Below are positions 10,155 to 22,000 of a stretch of DNA of 64,000 bases, piece by piece. The notes below the pieces were generated by a model. The model was not told the origin of the DNA. It made no database searches and saw nothing but the letters and a program-made list of their open reading frames with translations. Numbering within the stretch: position 1 is the first letter of the stretch; each line of letters opens with the position of its first letter. Both the position numbers and the translations under genes were made by a program. The stretch is from Toxonevra muliebris (taxonomy: Eukaryota > Arthropoda > Insecta > Diptera > Pallopteridae): positions 70,177,235 through 70,241,234 of the forward strand of contig OY829326.1 in NCBI GenBank assembly GCA_963691655.1, written 5' to 3'.

Positions 10155-13090
10155 TTACAAGTACTTCAATTATATTGATGTATTTTAGAATGAAAATACA
10201 AGCAATATGCAATATATTAGAATATGCAAGTTCTTAAACAGAGCTGGTTGGTTGAAGCGCTGCTTTTACAATTTCATGGGTATCTGAGATTGGCCTTTTC
10301 CTTGAATTTGCAAGGGAAATGGAAAAGGATGGACGAAAAATGAAATCCTACTGCTCCATCAATATAATAGTAGGTAAATTCTTCAGCTTTGTCCTGAATA
10401 TGTATTTGACATTTTATTTAAAAGTATGTAGATTTTAAATTATACTTACCAATACATTTTTTTATAGAACTGAATGGCCAAAAGCTCTTTTGGTTCTTTT
10501 AGAAAAAACTCAATAACTGTTTATTCTTTACACTGTAATTCATTTAATTTAATTCTTTAAACTGTAATTCTTTAAATTCAACTGGATGTCGTTTGGCAGT
10601 AATTAGACATACAAAATCTTTTCAAACCAAAAGTGGAAGGTTTATCATTAGCAATGAGCACCTAAGCTCTTTTCCATTACATTTATCGCTCTATTTAATA
10701 AATAACGGCACGAATGTTGACTAACATATATTCGGCATAAACCTATTCTTTCATGTTCCCTCTGAGAAAAAAGTCCAGTGCTATTATGTGGCATGATCTC
10801 AGCGGCAAATTGTGATCACCATTTCAAGAAATGACTCGACCAGGAGTTATTTTATAAATTGTATTTATGTGTTATTATTCAATATCCCCACCTTTGATTT
10901 TGATATTGGTTCATATCTTTTCAGGGATAGATGCACACATCTTATTTATTTATTATTTCTAACTTTATATAATTGTATCAAAAAATCATTACTGGGTTTC
11001 ATCAATTTTACTTTAATTTTAAGTTCTACCTTCCTATTTTTCTTTCTTTGTAATAAGCCATAAATTCTGAATGGAGTTGAGGTTCCCGAATTCAAAGGTT
11101 ATGATAGTTTTCTCAATCATAAAATATAGTAGTTTGCAAGTTTTTTTACGCTGAATCTTCTGACTAGTTTCACTATTTGCATTTGTTGGGAACAATGACA
11201 TAAATTTGGAATTCTCTAGCACTTTGTGATTTATAACAAGAAATAGTAACTGAGGTTATTTTATTTTGCCTTTTTACTCACCATAATTTATTAAAAAAGT
11301 GTGTAAATTTTGTTTTAAATTGTTTCATCTCTTTCCTCTCTCTTTTTATTACTACGTGACTACATATTTACCTATCATATCCTTAAGTTTCATTTAAAAT
11401 TTTCATGCATACTTTCAAGCATACCAAACAATTATAACTTTTTCAAACTCATTCCAAAAGCACTCAACCATCTACTATATAAAATTGGGTAAAATTAATG
11501 TGAGCAATTTAAAGAATGCTTCTAGCACCTAAAAGTGTGCTAAAATATTTTATAAATTCATGGAAAATTACTCAATTTACCTTAAATTTCAGAAAATACC
11601 AAATTGAAATACCAACACTTCCTTTTTTTCCTTGCCATATTCCACATATCGTCCATAATCCCTCATACATATTTCATAATCTATCAATTCATTCATCACA
11701 TGCAGTCATACGGATACAGCTAACTAGAATATGATTGATGAAAATTTATTAGCTGATGTATTTTTTAAAGCTAACAAAATAATTTCTGTCATTTTTTCTG
11801 GGAATCAAAAAGAAAAAGAACAAAAGTATTGTACTTTAAGTGCAGCACAACTAGAATAAAAAAATCAAAAAAAAAAAAAATCAAAAGGACTCACATTTCT
11901 ATAAGTGAGTGCCAATAATATTTTCCAAATAATAGCACAGAATAAAAAAATAAATAAATATTTGTATATATTTGTATATGTACTCATTCAAACACATTCG
12001 CAGCCAACTTTCCAATAACGTAAATGTGATAAAAGCATTAACAATATACGAAAGTGTATCCCAAGAGGATATTACCAACAAGAACAACTCCAACAACAAC
12101 TACTATTCCAACTAAAAAAGCAAACAACACTCGAAGAAACAACCAAGAAGAAAAAGAAAGATGAAAAAAGCAAAGCACAATATGGCCAAAAAGAAAAAGT
12201 CTGCCAAAACACAAACATCCTAAAAGAAAAAAAAGACGCGCACACACAAACAATAATTCAAAGATAAGACATTCTCAACGCCTACAAGAACGAAAAGCAC
12301 GAGTATATAAACGTATGTAGAAAAACAGATGGAAAAAAGCCTAAAATTATCACGAAAAATATTTCTGATGTGAAATCAATAAATGCCACTGATGAAAGGC
12401 TGCAGGGAAAGTTGGGAGTAGAAAAAAGGAAATGGAAGTTAATACGATATATGTAGGTGTGTGTGTATGACGAATAAAAGGGCAGGCATAAATGTAAGTC
12501 AGCAATTTAAAAAAAAAAAATTCAATATTGAACAATTTGAAATGAAATTTAATATAAATGGTCGAGGTTTAAAAACTCAAATATTTACTCAAATAGTCTT
12601 TGTGAAATTTAATATAAGTAATTCTCATAGAGATTTGTAAAGATGTTTAAAAGTCTGGTGGAAATATCGTTTTTAAATTACGCATGCATACTTTGAGGTG
12701 GAAAAGAATAATTATATTGAGTGGGATATATACGTTTTGCAAGAAATACTACTTAAACTAAATTGGTAAATTAAATTCACAAATATTAAAGAAGATCGAA
12801 AAATATTTGTTATAAATAAAGGTGGCACTTTTTCTGTTAATTGGACTGATTTTTCATAAAGTTGCAATTAGCTCTAAAAGCCGAATGAATACAATATTCT
12901 ACAATGGTTTGACCTAGTATGCTTTGAGAACATCTCCGATGCTTTGAGGACATCAACATGGCAAAGTCTCGGATATAATGGAACTCGAATCCACTTTTTC
13001 TCTTCTCAACCTTTTCTTAGCAATTATTCTGCACAAAGTTATGGCAAATATTTGCTCCGAAAGAGAGGCATATAACATGGTGCCTCACCT
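10155..13090. other. AT-rich non-coding stretch with a short recurring motif
   Basis: No gene is recognised. A motif of about 38 bases, AGCAATTTAAAGAATGCTTC followed by a CTAAAAGTGTGC-like end, occurs at 11502-11541 and recurs at 13688-13726. Related GCATACTTT phrases lie at 11409 and 12689. A/C-rich DNA at 12060-12260 and a TG tract at 12456-12467 are low complexity. Confidence 0.5.
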
Positions 13091-13097
13091 GCCAATT

Positions 13098-13445
13098 TGA
13101 AGACTTGGACTTCACAGACGATATATGTCTGCATCCGCTTTCGCTCAGTGGCACAAAAACTAATTATCTACGTTGGCTTCAAGAACAAAATAGAGATACG
13201 GATCACATTTGAAAGAAAGTTTGTTGCATATTTCAATCGATTTTGCTACCTCAACCCAGAAACTACAAGTTTTTTATTTAAAAGTGTTAGGCATACAGTA
13301 TGAAAAGAATGGCGATTAATTGGAATCTACTAGAGAGAAACCTTTGCACTCGACCAAACAAACGTGGAGACGATCATTACTTCAAGAATTATCTGCAAAA
13401 AATATAACATGAGAAAATGTAAAATACTAATTTGCTGAAGGTCCT
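13098..13445 (+). pseudogene. RTE-like LINE reverse transcriptase tail, relic
   Basis: The frame starting near 13098 reads EDLDFTDDICLHPLSLSG, matching the catalytic (F/Y)xDD region of RTE/CR1-type LINEs, where LDDLDFADDI is usual. After decayed sequence, a second frame at about 13359-13424 reads QTWRRSLLQELSAKNIT, then a stop and ENVK. This resembles the conserved C-terminal block (TWRRS..E....G.TWG) of the same elements. Stops and frame changes are frequent. Assignment to RTE over CR1 is by resemblance only. Confidence 0.6.
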
Positions 13446-13687
13446 CAGAATAGCTTTAAAGCTTAAAATGAATGTTATGAGGATTTAGCAATTTCCCTAA
13501 AAGTATGTTGAATAAATTTTATGTAAATTTCACATGCATACTTTTGGGCAAAAGAAGAAATTACAATTTGAAGCCAATTTACGTTTTCAATGGCTCTGTT
13601 GGCTCCAATACCTACATTTACACCTAATAAATATTGGTACAAGTGCCACTTAGGCATCTACATAAAAAAGGGTTTAAAATGAATTTT

Positions 13688-13726
13688 AGCAATTTAAAGA
13701 ATTCTTTTAGCAGCTAAAAGTATGCC
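13688..13726 (+). repeat. Second copy of the AGCAATTTAAAGAA motif
   Basis: This copy matches 11502-11541 over roughly 38 bases with few differences (AGCAATTTAAAGAATTCTTT, then AGCAGCTAAAAGTATGC). A weaker relative, AGCAATTTCCCTAAAAGTATG, lies about 190 bases upstream at 13487-13507. The function is unknown. Confidence 0.5.
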
Positions 13727-13759
13727 TCATAAATAAATGCGCACATGCAACAAAATCAT

Positions 13760-15880
13760 ATAAATTTAAAATGAAACTAAATACTAAAAAAAAAAAACTA
13801 AAAAATGAGAACGCATTGGAGGCAGCTAAAGTGTATATGTGTGTATGTGAGTGGGCGTTGAAAAGTATCATCATTTGCATATGTTGAGGAGCAGGCACAA
13901 CTGAGCAATTAAATCTATCCTTTGGGTGCACATACATTCATAAGTATGTGTGCTAAGTGAGCAAAATGCAATTTGAAAAATCCATTAAATCACTTGAAAT
14001 TACTTTTTGGTCAACAACGCACGGAAGAGGTGCTGTAGAGGCTGCTACGTTGCTATATTGGCACAAAAGTTTATGATATCTGCTTGTGCCAAATATATAA
14101 CTAACCATATATGTTATGCTTAAATACATACATACATACTATATAGTTATAAATATGTAGTATATGCATACACTTGTGTGCATTTAAACACATTTGCACG
14201 TACGAGTATAGCAATTGCCAAATATTTTTATGTATGCACATATGCACACATATTCGAAAGGATTTACCCACAAAAATTCTTTTAGCAAATAAAAATACTG
14301 AACAGAAGAAATTTGCATATCCCCAAGTCACATATATACAAAAATCCTTGACGATGGTAATAATAGTCATAGTCATCACCTACATCATCATTATTATATC
14401 ATCATCAGTATCATCGTCTTCATCACTGTTGCCAGCATGTGTGTATGTAGTGTCAAATATGTACATACATATGTAAATATGAATATATATGTAATATTTA
14501 AAGCTAAAACAACACAGCAATTTCGATTTTATTCTTATGTGTTAGTCTATATGTGTTTGTTTGAGTGTGTGTAACACGTGTGTGTCCAGGTTACCATAAA
14601 TCCTTTTCAATTCTCTCTATTTTTCTTTCTTTCTCTATTTTTTTTCTCGTTATATATTTGGCAGCATTTGCCATTTCTGTTTCTCTGTTTCCATGCGGGA
14701 AGTTTTTGGCACATCACTTTGGCAGCTCAATCAAATGATTTTGTGGTAGCAGTCGTGGTATTGGTAATGCTGCTGTAAATGTGTTTGTGTCTGTGTAATC
14801 GCATATGAACCACCTGTTTCTCGGAAACACATAAATGTATGTGCCATTCACATGAATAATACAATAAATGTATTTGTACGTGTATGATTCGATATAATTT
14901 TTTGTTTATTTCGTTGTGAGGATTTCAATTTTTATTGGCACAAATTGTTCTCAGTGTTTTTCGAAAAGAAATTCTAAAAGATTAAATATTTTTCTAGAGA
15001 ATAAATATATAAATTTGTCAATTATTTTCTAATAGGATTAAATTTTTTAATTAATTTCGTTGTATTTTTTTCTGAGTGTGATCCAGAGAAATAATATAAT
15101 TGGGACTTTCTGCATAAGAAAATATTTCAGATGGCAGTGAAGGCTTTTCATAGAAGTATTTCAGTAGGTAACAACTATTTTTCTAGTTTTAGTTCCTCCG
15201 GACTCTTCCGGTTTCTAAAAAAGGTTAAAAAGAAATATCCACTCAAAAAAGTTAAATAAAATTTCTTAGACGAGAGTAAGATACTGTGCTAAAGTTCGGG
15301 GTAGAAAAGTAGGAAATAAAAGTGACAGAGAGAGAGAGGAGAGTTGCGTAAAAAATTACATTAAAATGCATAACACTGTTCTACTAAATTCGATAAAAAA
15401 ATTTAACAAATGATTAACGGTGAGGTCCTTTCTAATGTGGATTAGTTTTTATCTGATTTTCAAAAGTTTTATGTTTCAGTTGTTCTGATTTTGAAAAATA
15501 TTTAGAGCTTGAAATGACAACAGCATGTGAATTCGCAAAATATCTCAAATCATTATTATAATTAATATTAAAAAATGCACAGAAAACAAACTTGTGAGTA
15601 TATTTGATCGCAATTATTTTAATTTTTGACAGAAAAAACAGAAAGTGTCTCCGCAAGCAGAAGAAAAAAAAATTAAGCCGAAATATCAAAATTGCAAATT
15701 CACTGTTTCCAGTGTAGACAAACACGACAGCCATAACGATAATATTACATAACGATCATATTTTGGCTCGTCTAAAGTTAGCCTCTATATGAACAACAAA
15801 AAACTAGAATTATTTTAAAAATAAATCTTGGTTATCCTATGAAAATTAAGAAATAAAGTAGAGATGTAAATTGAGTAGTT
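13760..15880. other. AT-rich non-coding stretch with simple repeats
   Basis: No gene is seen. The stretch contains TACATA/TATATG-rich DNA (14100-14250 and 14455-14480), an imperfect ATC/ATT-rich tract (14355-14430) that generates an Ile/Ser-rich chance frame, TG-rich tracts (14560-14590) and a (GA)n tract at 15328-15342. Confidence 0.55.
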
Positions 15881-16320
15881 GTATTTTTTTTTAAATACTT
15901 ACCCAATACTTATATTTGTATTTGAAAAAATCGATTACTAATATTTTTTAAATAATTTTTCAAACAAATGCAAACGAAAAAAGAAAGCTCGAGCATTTGA
16001 TATACTAGAAATTATTTATAAATACTTTAAAATAATTAAAGTTATTGAAAAAAGGAAATATTTTTTAAGATCCTGAAACAAAATTTCTTTAAATTCTACG
16101 AATATGTAATTGAAATGATTTAATAAAATTTGGAAATACTTAAAAATACTTTAATTATCTTAAAATAATTTGAATTACTAAAAACTGCAGAAATTTACTT
16201 GAAATAGTTCGAAATTCTTTGAAATAGATACCTACTTGAAAATATATGAAACTACTTAAAACACATGAAATATTTGAGAATAATATAAAACTTGAGAATT
16301 CTCGAAAATAAATTAAAGTG
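15880..16320. repeat. Degenerate AAATACTTGAAAT-type low-complexity DNA
   Basis: Short words such as AAATACTT, TTGAAAT and GAAATA recur at irregular spacing throughout, giving a smeared tandem-repeat appearance without a fixed period. No coding potential is seen. Confidence 0.4.
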
Positions 16321-16520
16321 CAGTCAAACCTGCTAATTGGAACTCTCTGTAATTGGGACATCTGTTAATTGAACCGCACTATTAATTTGTTTTTGGATTC
16401 AGAAGAAATTCCCTAGCTATTTGGGCCACCTTCGAATCGTGTCGTGCACCGCGGTTTTGACAATATTTTTAGTGCCACAGAACCTTTTTAATCGGACCGC
16501 ATGTTTTTTTTAAGCAATAA
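16321..16520 (+). mobile_element. Possible Tigger/pogo-like terminus
   Basis: The segment opens CAGTCAAACCTGCTAATTGG and continues with two further spaced TAATTGGRAC-type repeats (near 16350 and 16366). Starting CAGT and carrying repeated half-sites resembles the inverted termini of Tigger/pogo elements, as does AATCGGACCGC near 16490. No matching opposite terminus or transposase is visible, so this is at best a truncated end. Confidence 0.33.
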
Positions 16521-16741
16521 AAGAAAACTACTGCGATAACTATCTATATGAATAGATATAGAGTGGCAACATTGTTACTTTAGAAAATTTTGCACAAAAT
16601 ATAGAGTGTGGCAACTTTTTTCTTAACTTTCTGGTGTTGTTTTCTTGTTTCTACATATTCAATGGTGGACTTAACGGTCTCCGACAGGCTAAAAGAATTA
16701 TTAACCCAATTACCATTAACTCTAAACACATAATCGAATGA

Positions 16742-17017
16742 AACAGAACTGAAATTCGAACCCTTGCAGGGCTTCTTACAGGACACTGCCTTCTTAAGTA
16801 TCATCTTAAGAAGATGGGTATTTCGCAATGTGATTCATGTCGACTATGCAATGAAGACATGGAAATTGCTGAACATGTACTATGTGCATGTCCAGCCGCC
16901 GCGAGGCGCAGATTGCTGTACCTTGGAAAGGAACTCTTGGGATCTTCTGAGATATGCGGCATTAAACCTAATGCAATTCTTAGATTCGTCAGTAGTTTTA
17001 ATTTAGAATTGTGTTGA
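16742..17017 (+). pseudogene. R1/LOA-type LINE C-terminal fragment
   Basis: One open frame encodes the extreme C-terminus of a LINE ORF2: IRTLAGLLTGHCLLKYHLKK, then CDSCRLCNEDMEIAEHVLCA and CPAAARRRLLYLGKELLG, and a closing ILRFVSSFNLELC before TGA at 17015-17017. The CX2C...HX3CXC arrangement is the zinc-binding tail common to RNase H-bearing insect LINEs. The sequence after the stop, up to about 17100, is likely its 3' untranslated region. It is strongly 5'-truncated, as is usual for LINE copies. Confidence 0.75.
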
Positions 17018-17440
17018 AAACACGGGCTGCACAAAAGATCAACAATGATCGCAGTGCATTACAGACAATCTAATGATAATAAATGGTGGTTCCCCATTTA
17101 ACGAAACGTGATTCTTTTACATTAAATTTTCTCATAATTATAATTTATAATTTTTGCAAACATGAGTACTAAACGGGTCGATTTATTTGACTGGGGAAAA
17201 TGTGAGCAATCGTCCCTGAAAAATAAAAAAAGAGATAGAATATCCTAGTAAATTAAATATCCAACGAGTACCCGTTTATAGAAATCGGTGAATTTTCAAC
17301 AGTTTTATGACCATTTAACTACATAATATAGCGAGGTATACGTAAAAATACCTATTTTGAAAAATCCGGACGCTCGAAATCTATTTTGGATGATTTGAAA
17401 AAAATCCACCCGGTCTAAAGTACATATGGCCAATTTTTTA

Positions 17441-18568
17441 GTCTTTAACGTTACAGTCGTACGCATATTTTGCCAAAAAAATGTAACGTTAAAGACCAAA
17501 TAAAACGGTTATATCTTTAAAACGACAAAAGTTAAAAAAAAAGTTTGTTTACATAAAATGTAGAGCTTGAGGCCTATTTTTATGTCAATGTAAAAAAACA
17601 GGGACCCTAACGGTTATGCATTTTATAGTAAAAGTCAAATATTAAAAGTTATTTTGTGACTTTTATCGTAAAAGGCTAAATAAACGATAAATTGTTGACT
17701 TTTATGATATTTAGCAAGAAATAATAGTTATATTTGACTTCTATTTTGTCGGGGGAAAAAACAGTTATTTTATGACTTTTATTTTTTTGGACAAAAATAA
17801 ATGGCCAACCCTATTTGCAATTTGGCTTGAGCAATTAAAAAAAATTATGCCATTCGATTCAGCTCATCCGCCCGCATATTATAGGTAAAAAATTTAATTT
17901 TTCAATTCCGAAACAACTGTTGCAATGACCAAAATAGATATAAAAATAGAAAGGCTTTGGGGTATGAAATGCTAAAGTAAAGGGGATCCAAAAAATTCTG
18001 AAACCATAAGAAAGGTCTCTTCATGTACTTTGTATGGCCGATGTCTAGATTCGAAGTTATTGCCAATTTTGTATTCCAGTTCGTATTCGTTTACTTACAT
18101 ATGGGCAAAGGTCATAAAATGGAATGAAGCGGATCCTTATATATTGCATAACATTGAAAAGGTCTCAACGAACTCAACTTTTCAAAAATATATAACACTT
18201 TGTATCTTCGGTGTTTAGTTAATAAGTTATAAGGGTTAACCATTTATTTTTGTCCAAAAAAATAAAAGCCATAAATTAACTGGTTTTTTTTGCCCGACAA
18301 AATGAAAGTCAAAACATAACTATTATTTCTTGGCAAAAATCATAAAAGTCAACAATTTACCGTTTATTTAGCCTTTTAGGATAAAGTCATGAATTAAAAA
18401 GTCATACAATATTAGTGAAATTAAGTCCATGAGGATCACAACCGCACACTTGACGATCCCTTACGGCTATTTTTTGTAGGTGACTTTTTGATCTGAAAAA
18501 AAGTTTGGTTTCATGGAATATTTTCGACATATTTGCAAAAATATGCGTACGACTGTAACGTTAAAGAC
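17441..18568. mobile_element. Palindromic (foldback-like) element 1
   Basis: The ends are inverted copies of GTCTTTAACGTTACAGTCGT followed by ACGCATATTTT (17441-17471 and 18538-18568). Farther in, 17640-17813 and 18236-18410 form a second inverted pair of about 175 bases and high identity. Each arm is built of roughly 40-base subrepeats containing TTATGACTTTTAT or TTGACTTTTAT. The unique centre (17814-18235) has no recognisable coding sequence. The outermost left 56 bases (17441-17496) are themselves a hairpin. No target duplication is obvious, so the superfamily is unassigned. Confidence 0.75.
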
Positions 18569-18649
18569 CATATATATTTATGCTTACATACATATCTCGT
18601 TTTCCACTTTTTCACTAACAAATAAATCAGACCACCTTGTAATCGGACC

Positions 18650-18945
18650 GTTTGAAATTTATTATCGGAATTTTGGTTTAATTTTTGGTCTGAATTTTGA
18701 CTGAAGTATTTGTCTGATTTTGACTGTTTCTAATCTAGTTCTGGTAAGCCTTTGGTTTGAATCCTTTTCTGCTTTTGTTTTGAGATTTCAATTCAAAAAT
18801 TGCCTGATTTTGGTTTGAATTTCGGTTCGATTTTTGGTCTGACTTTCGGTTTGCCTTTGGGTTAAATTTTGCTTCGAATGACTGGTTTTTGGCTCAAGCT
18901 TTGTTCCTATATTTGGTCTGGTTTTCGATCTGTCAATAATCTGCT
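18650..18945 (+). repeat. Degenerate 12-bp minisatellite TTTTGGTCTGAA, locus 1
   Basis: Variants of TTTTGGTCTGAA recur (for example near 18677, 18787, 18815 and 18835), with 12- to 18-base spacing. The same repeat unit makes up 42420-43630 and, in inverted orientation, about 34711-34800. Confidence 0.7.
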
Positions 18946-18985
18946 TTAGCCTCTTGTTGGACGGCTCAGAAACATTTAATATACT

Positions 18986-19046
18986 CTAAAACATTTTTTA
19001 TGTTTAGTGCAGCCTCTCCTAATGCTAAATCCTAGATCCGCCACTG
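18986..19046. mobile_element. Right terminus of a CAGTGGCGGAT hAT-like element
   Basis: The end TCCTAGATCCGCCACTG matches the right terminus at 44165-44181 (TCCTATATCCGCCACTG) and lies just beyond the same minisatellite, as it does there. No left terminus is visible upstream, so this is a truncated member of the family at 42295-44181. Confidence 0.6.
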
Positions 19047-22000
19047 CCACCTTCTGATATCTTAAACTTCAAGGTAAGCTAAAATTATAAAATACTTTTC
19101 GTGGCATAAAATTGTTTTTGCAATAATTCATTAAAGGAATAATTATAATTTCCAAATCAATTAGAAAATAAAAAAAATTCTATTCGAGATTTCATCATCT
19201 CTGCTCTATAGAATCAAAGCATTGTAAGAAAATAGAAATATTTTAAAACTCTACAGATTGTATTAAAATTTCTTGAGGTTCTCCAAGTTATGGCTTTTTA
19301 AGACTTACGCCTTCTTGGATATGGGTTTGCTATACTCTCAAAGGATATCAGCCTCCAATTCACTGCTGCTAAGAAAAACTCCTCATTTGGTACAAGATTC
19401 ACTTACTCATGTTAAAATACAACACAAGAAAGTATGTAAAAAGTGAATCTTGAACTTTTTGGGCTGCGATCGAGGAATATTAAGCACCCAGAAATCAAAT
19501 TACTTTGAATTCCTAAGCCTAAAACTTCAATTATAAACGAAATTGGAAGCAATCATGGGGAAGAGTATATTAAACTTAAAAAAATAAGATTTATATAATC
19601 AACAAATTTTATACATGCGTAGAATTTTTTTTTTTTTTGTATACTCACATATCGTAATAACTAGCGCCTGAAGCATACTTATGCTTAAGGCGTTTTAATG
19701 TCAAAGCAACAACCTGATATGTAGCATAAGGTGAAGTAATTAGAAAAATAAATTATTTTTTTGCGCCCTTACCAGATGTCATTGAACTTAAAATTGCAGA
19801 AATACATTGAAAAGATAAATTAAAAGAACAAAATTAGGCTCCTTGTAATTGTAAATTTGCCTTTGAAGTATTCGTAGATATGGTATGATACTTAGCGCTG
19901 TAAAGTAAGTATGCTAAATAAATAAATAACAAGGCAATAATAACACACATACTCAAGAGGAATACGCATAAAAAATACTACTTTATAAATGTAGTGGTGC
20001 TGAAGGCTGGGGAGAGAGAGGTAAGGATGAACTGGGAATATACATAAGTGCACACACTTATAAATACAAGCACGCATACATATATATGTGTGTGTGCTAT
20101 ATATTTACATACATACAAATTGAAATCATGTAAAAGCGCTGAAGATTATGTGAGAAATGAAATTGCATTGTATACAAAATTTTTTTTCAAATTTTTTTTA
20201 AATTTACATGAAGATCAAAGTTCAAAGTATTTAAATATTTATGTAGTTGTTTTTGTTCCATAGTTATGGATCCACAGCATAAATAGTCGATGTTATTGAA
20301 TATATACATGTATTTGTTTGCATATTTATTTATTTTAGTGTATTGTGGGTGTCTTGTGCTCGTGAGTATTTTGTGTCGCCATTTTGAGCGCTAGCGATTG
20401 TGTACTTTAAAAGCTTCTTATTTTGGAACAATAATACCTACATTTCTTTTATGTTTTTTATTTAGAAAAGAAAAAACTTGGATAATATTTGTTGTGCTTC
20501 CTTACGAATATGCCAATTTAACTAAGAGATAATGTATGTTCGAATCAAGGGCGTATTTAAAGGGGGCCAGTTTTGAGTTTTGAAAATTGTTAGTAGCGGT
20601 GCGTAAGGAAATCTTACGCAAAATTAAATTTAAAAAAAAATTGTTGAGGAAATTTTATTTATTTTGGTTCTGAGTTCTGAATCATATTCTAATAAGCAAC
20701 GCAACCGAAAACTTCTGAAAAATTTAAGGATATAAGTATAAGAATTTCTGTGAAAGAAAAAAGTATTTTAGCAAGATGATTCCCATTTGAATGTGTATCT
20801 AGTTTTGAGGGTTCCAGTAAATAACGGCTCAGTATTTACTCAGTATTCAATTCAGCTCCACCTTCTTTTCAGCGTATTTAATAACTCTCTAATTTACTGT
20901 GTTTTACTTCAAGATTTGAAGTTTTCTACTATACCCGTATAATATTAGTAAAATTTAAAGAGCGCTTAGATGGGGTGAATTTGAGTTCCATGACTCGAAG
21001 TCATAAGGAGCGGTTGAATTAATATTGAAATTGAGTTTCAGATGACAATGATAAGGGAGTGGCTCTTAGAGTGTTGCGTCCTAATTTTAGCTAATGAATC
21101 TCTGATAATCGATTTAAGACAATATAAGCTTACCATCTGAACAGACACAATATTGTTGACAAATCGAGATTTGGCAACAAGTTTATAGACTGATTTAAAT
21201 AAGAATACTTCCAGAGCAGTTAGCTTTCAGTTTGACGCGTTTTCAATGGAAAAAATAATGTAGTTTATGTTGGCTGTCTATATTTTAGAAGATACGATGC
21301 TATTTAGTAAATAAGAGCAAACCTAGAAAGCCGGGAGATCTACTGAAACTGCCCTGCATATGAGCTTAAGCGCATATGAGCCTATGACGCATAATAGGAC
21401 GAGGGAGACTTAAATGTCAAGAAAGGACAAAAGATCAGCCAAAATGAGATAACATTCATTATAGATGGCTTTACATTCAGTGAAAATGAATAAAGTGAGC
21501 CTAAGGTAGGACTACAGTTCCTAACGTGAAAAAACAACAATTTTTAGGATTTTTTTTTAAGGTATTTCATTACATATTAAAGTCGGTACAAGAAAAAAAA
21601 TGTAATTTAATTTTAATTTTACATTACAGCATACACTCTCCACCTGGGAAGATTTATTTATGTTCACAAATCAGAAATATTTGGATTAATACATATAGTG
21701 GATCACTTAATTGACGAATAGGTGCGAGGTTTGAAAATGTTAATCGCACTTGATAGTCAAACAGTAAATAAAATTATGGGACAGCAGCAACTATGTGTCG
21801 ACATTTAAGCCAAAAAATGCATAGGGTTATCGAGTTTGATACATGCAGTTCTTTTGGGCAGTGGAAGGGTTAAGGCTTTGGTCACAAGCTAGATAGGCTG
21901 TGAATATCGAAATAGATAAAATAAGGTGACCATTGACAGGCAGAGAAAGGTAACATTTAAGTAGCTTTTAGTCAGTAAATAGAGACGAGTTCTAAATTTT

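Noticed and set aside
20547..20570. CAAGGGCGTATTTAAAGG as the left end of a CAGTGGCGGAT-type element
   Set aside because: Several mismatches to the family terminus and no right end with a matching duplication.
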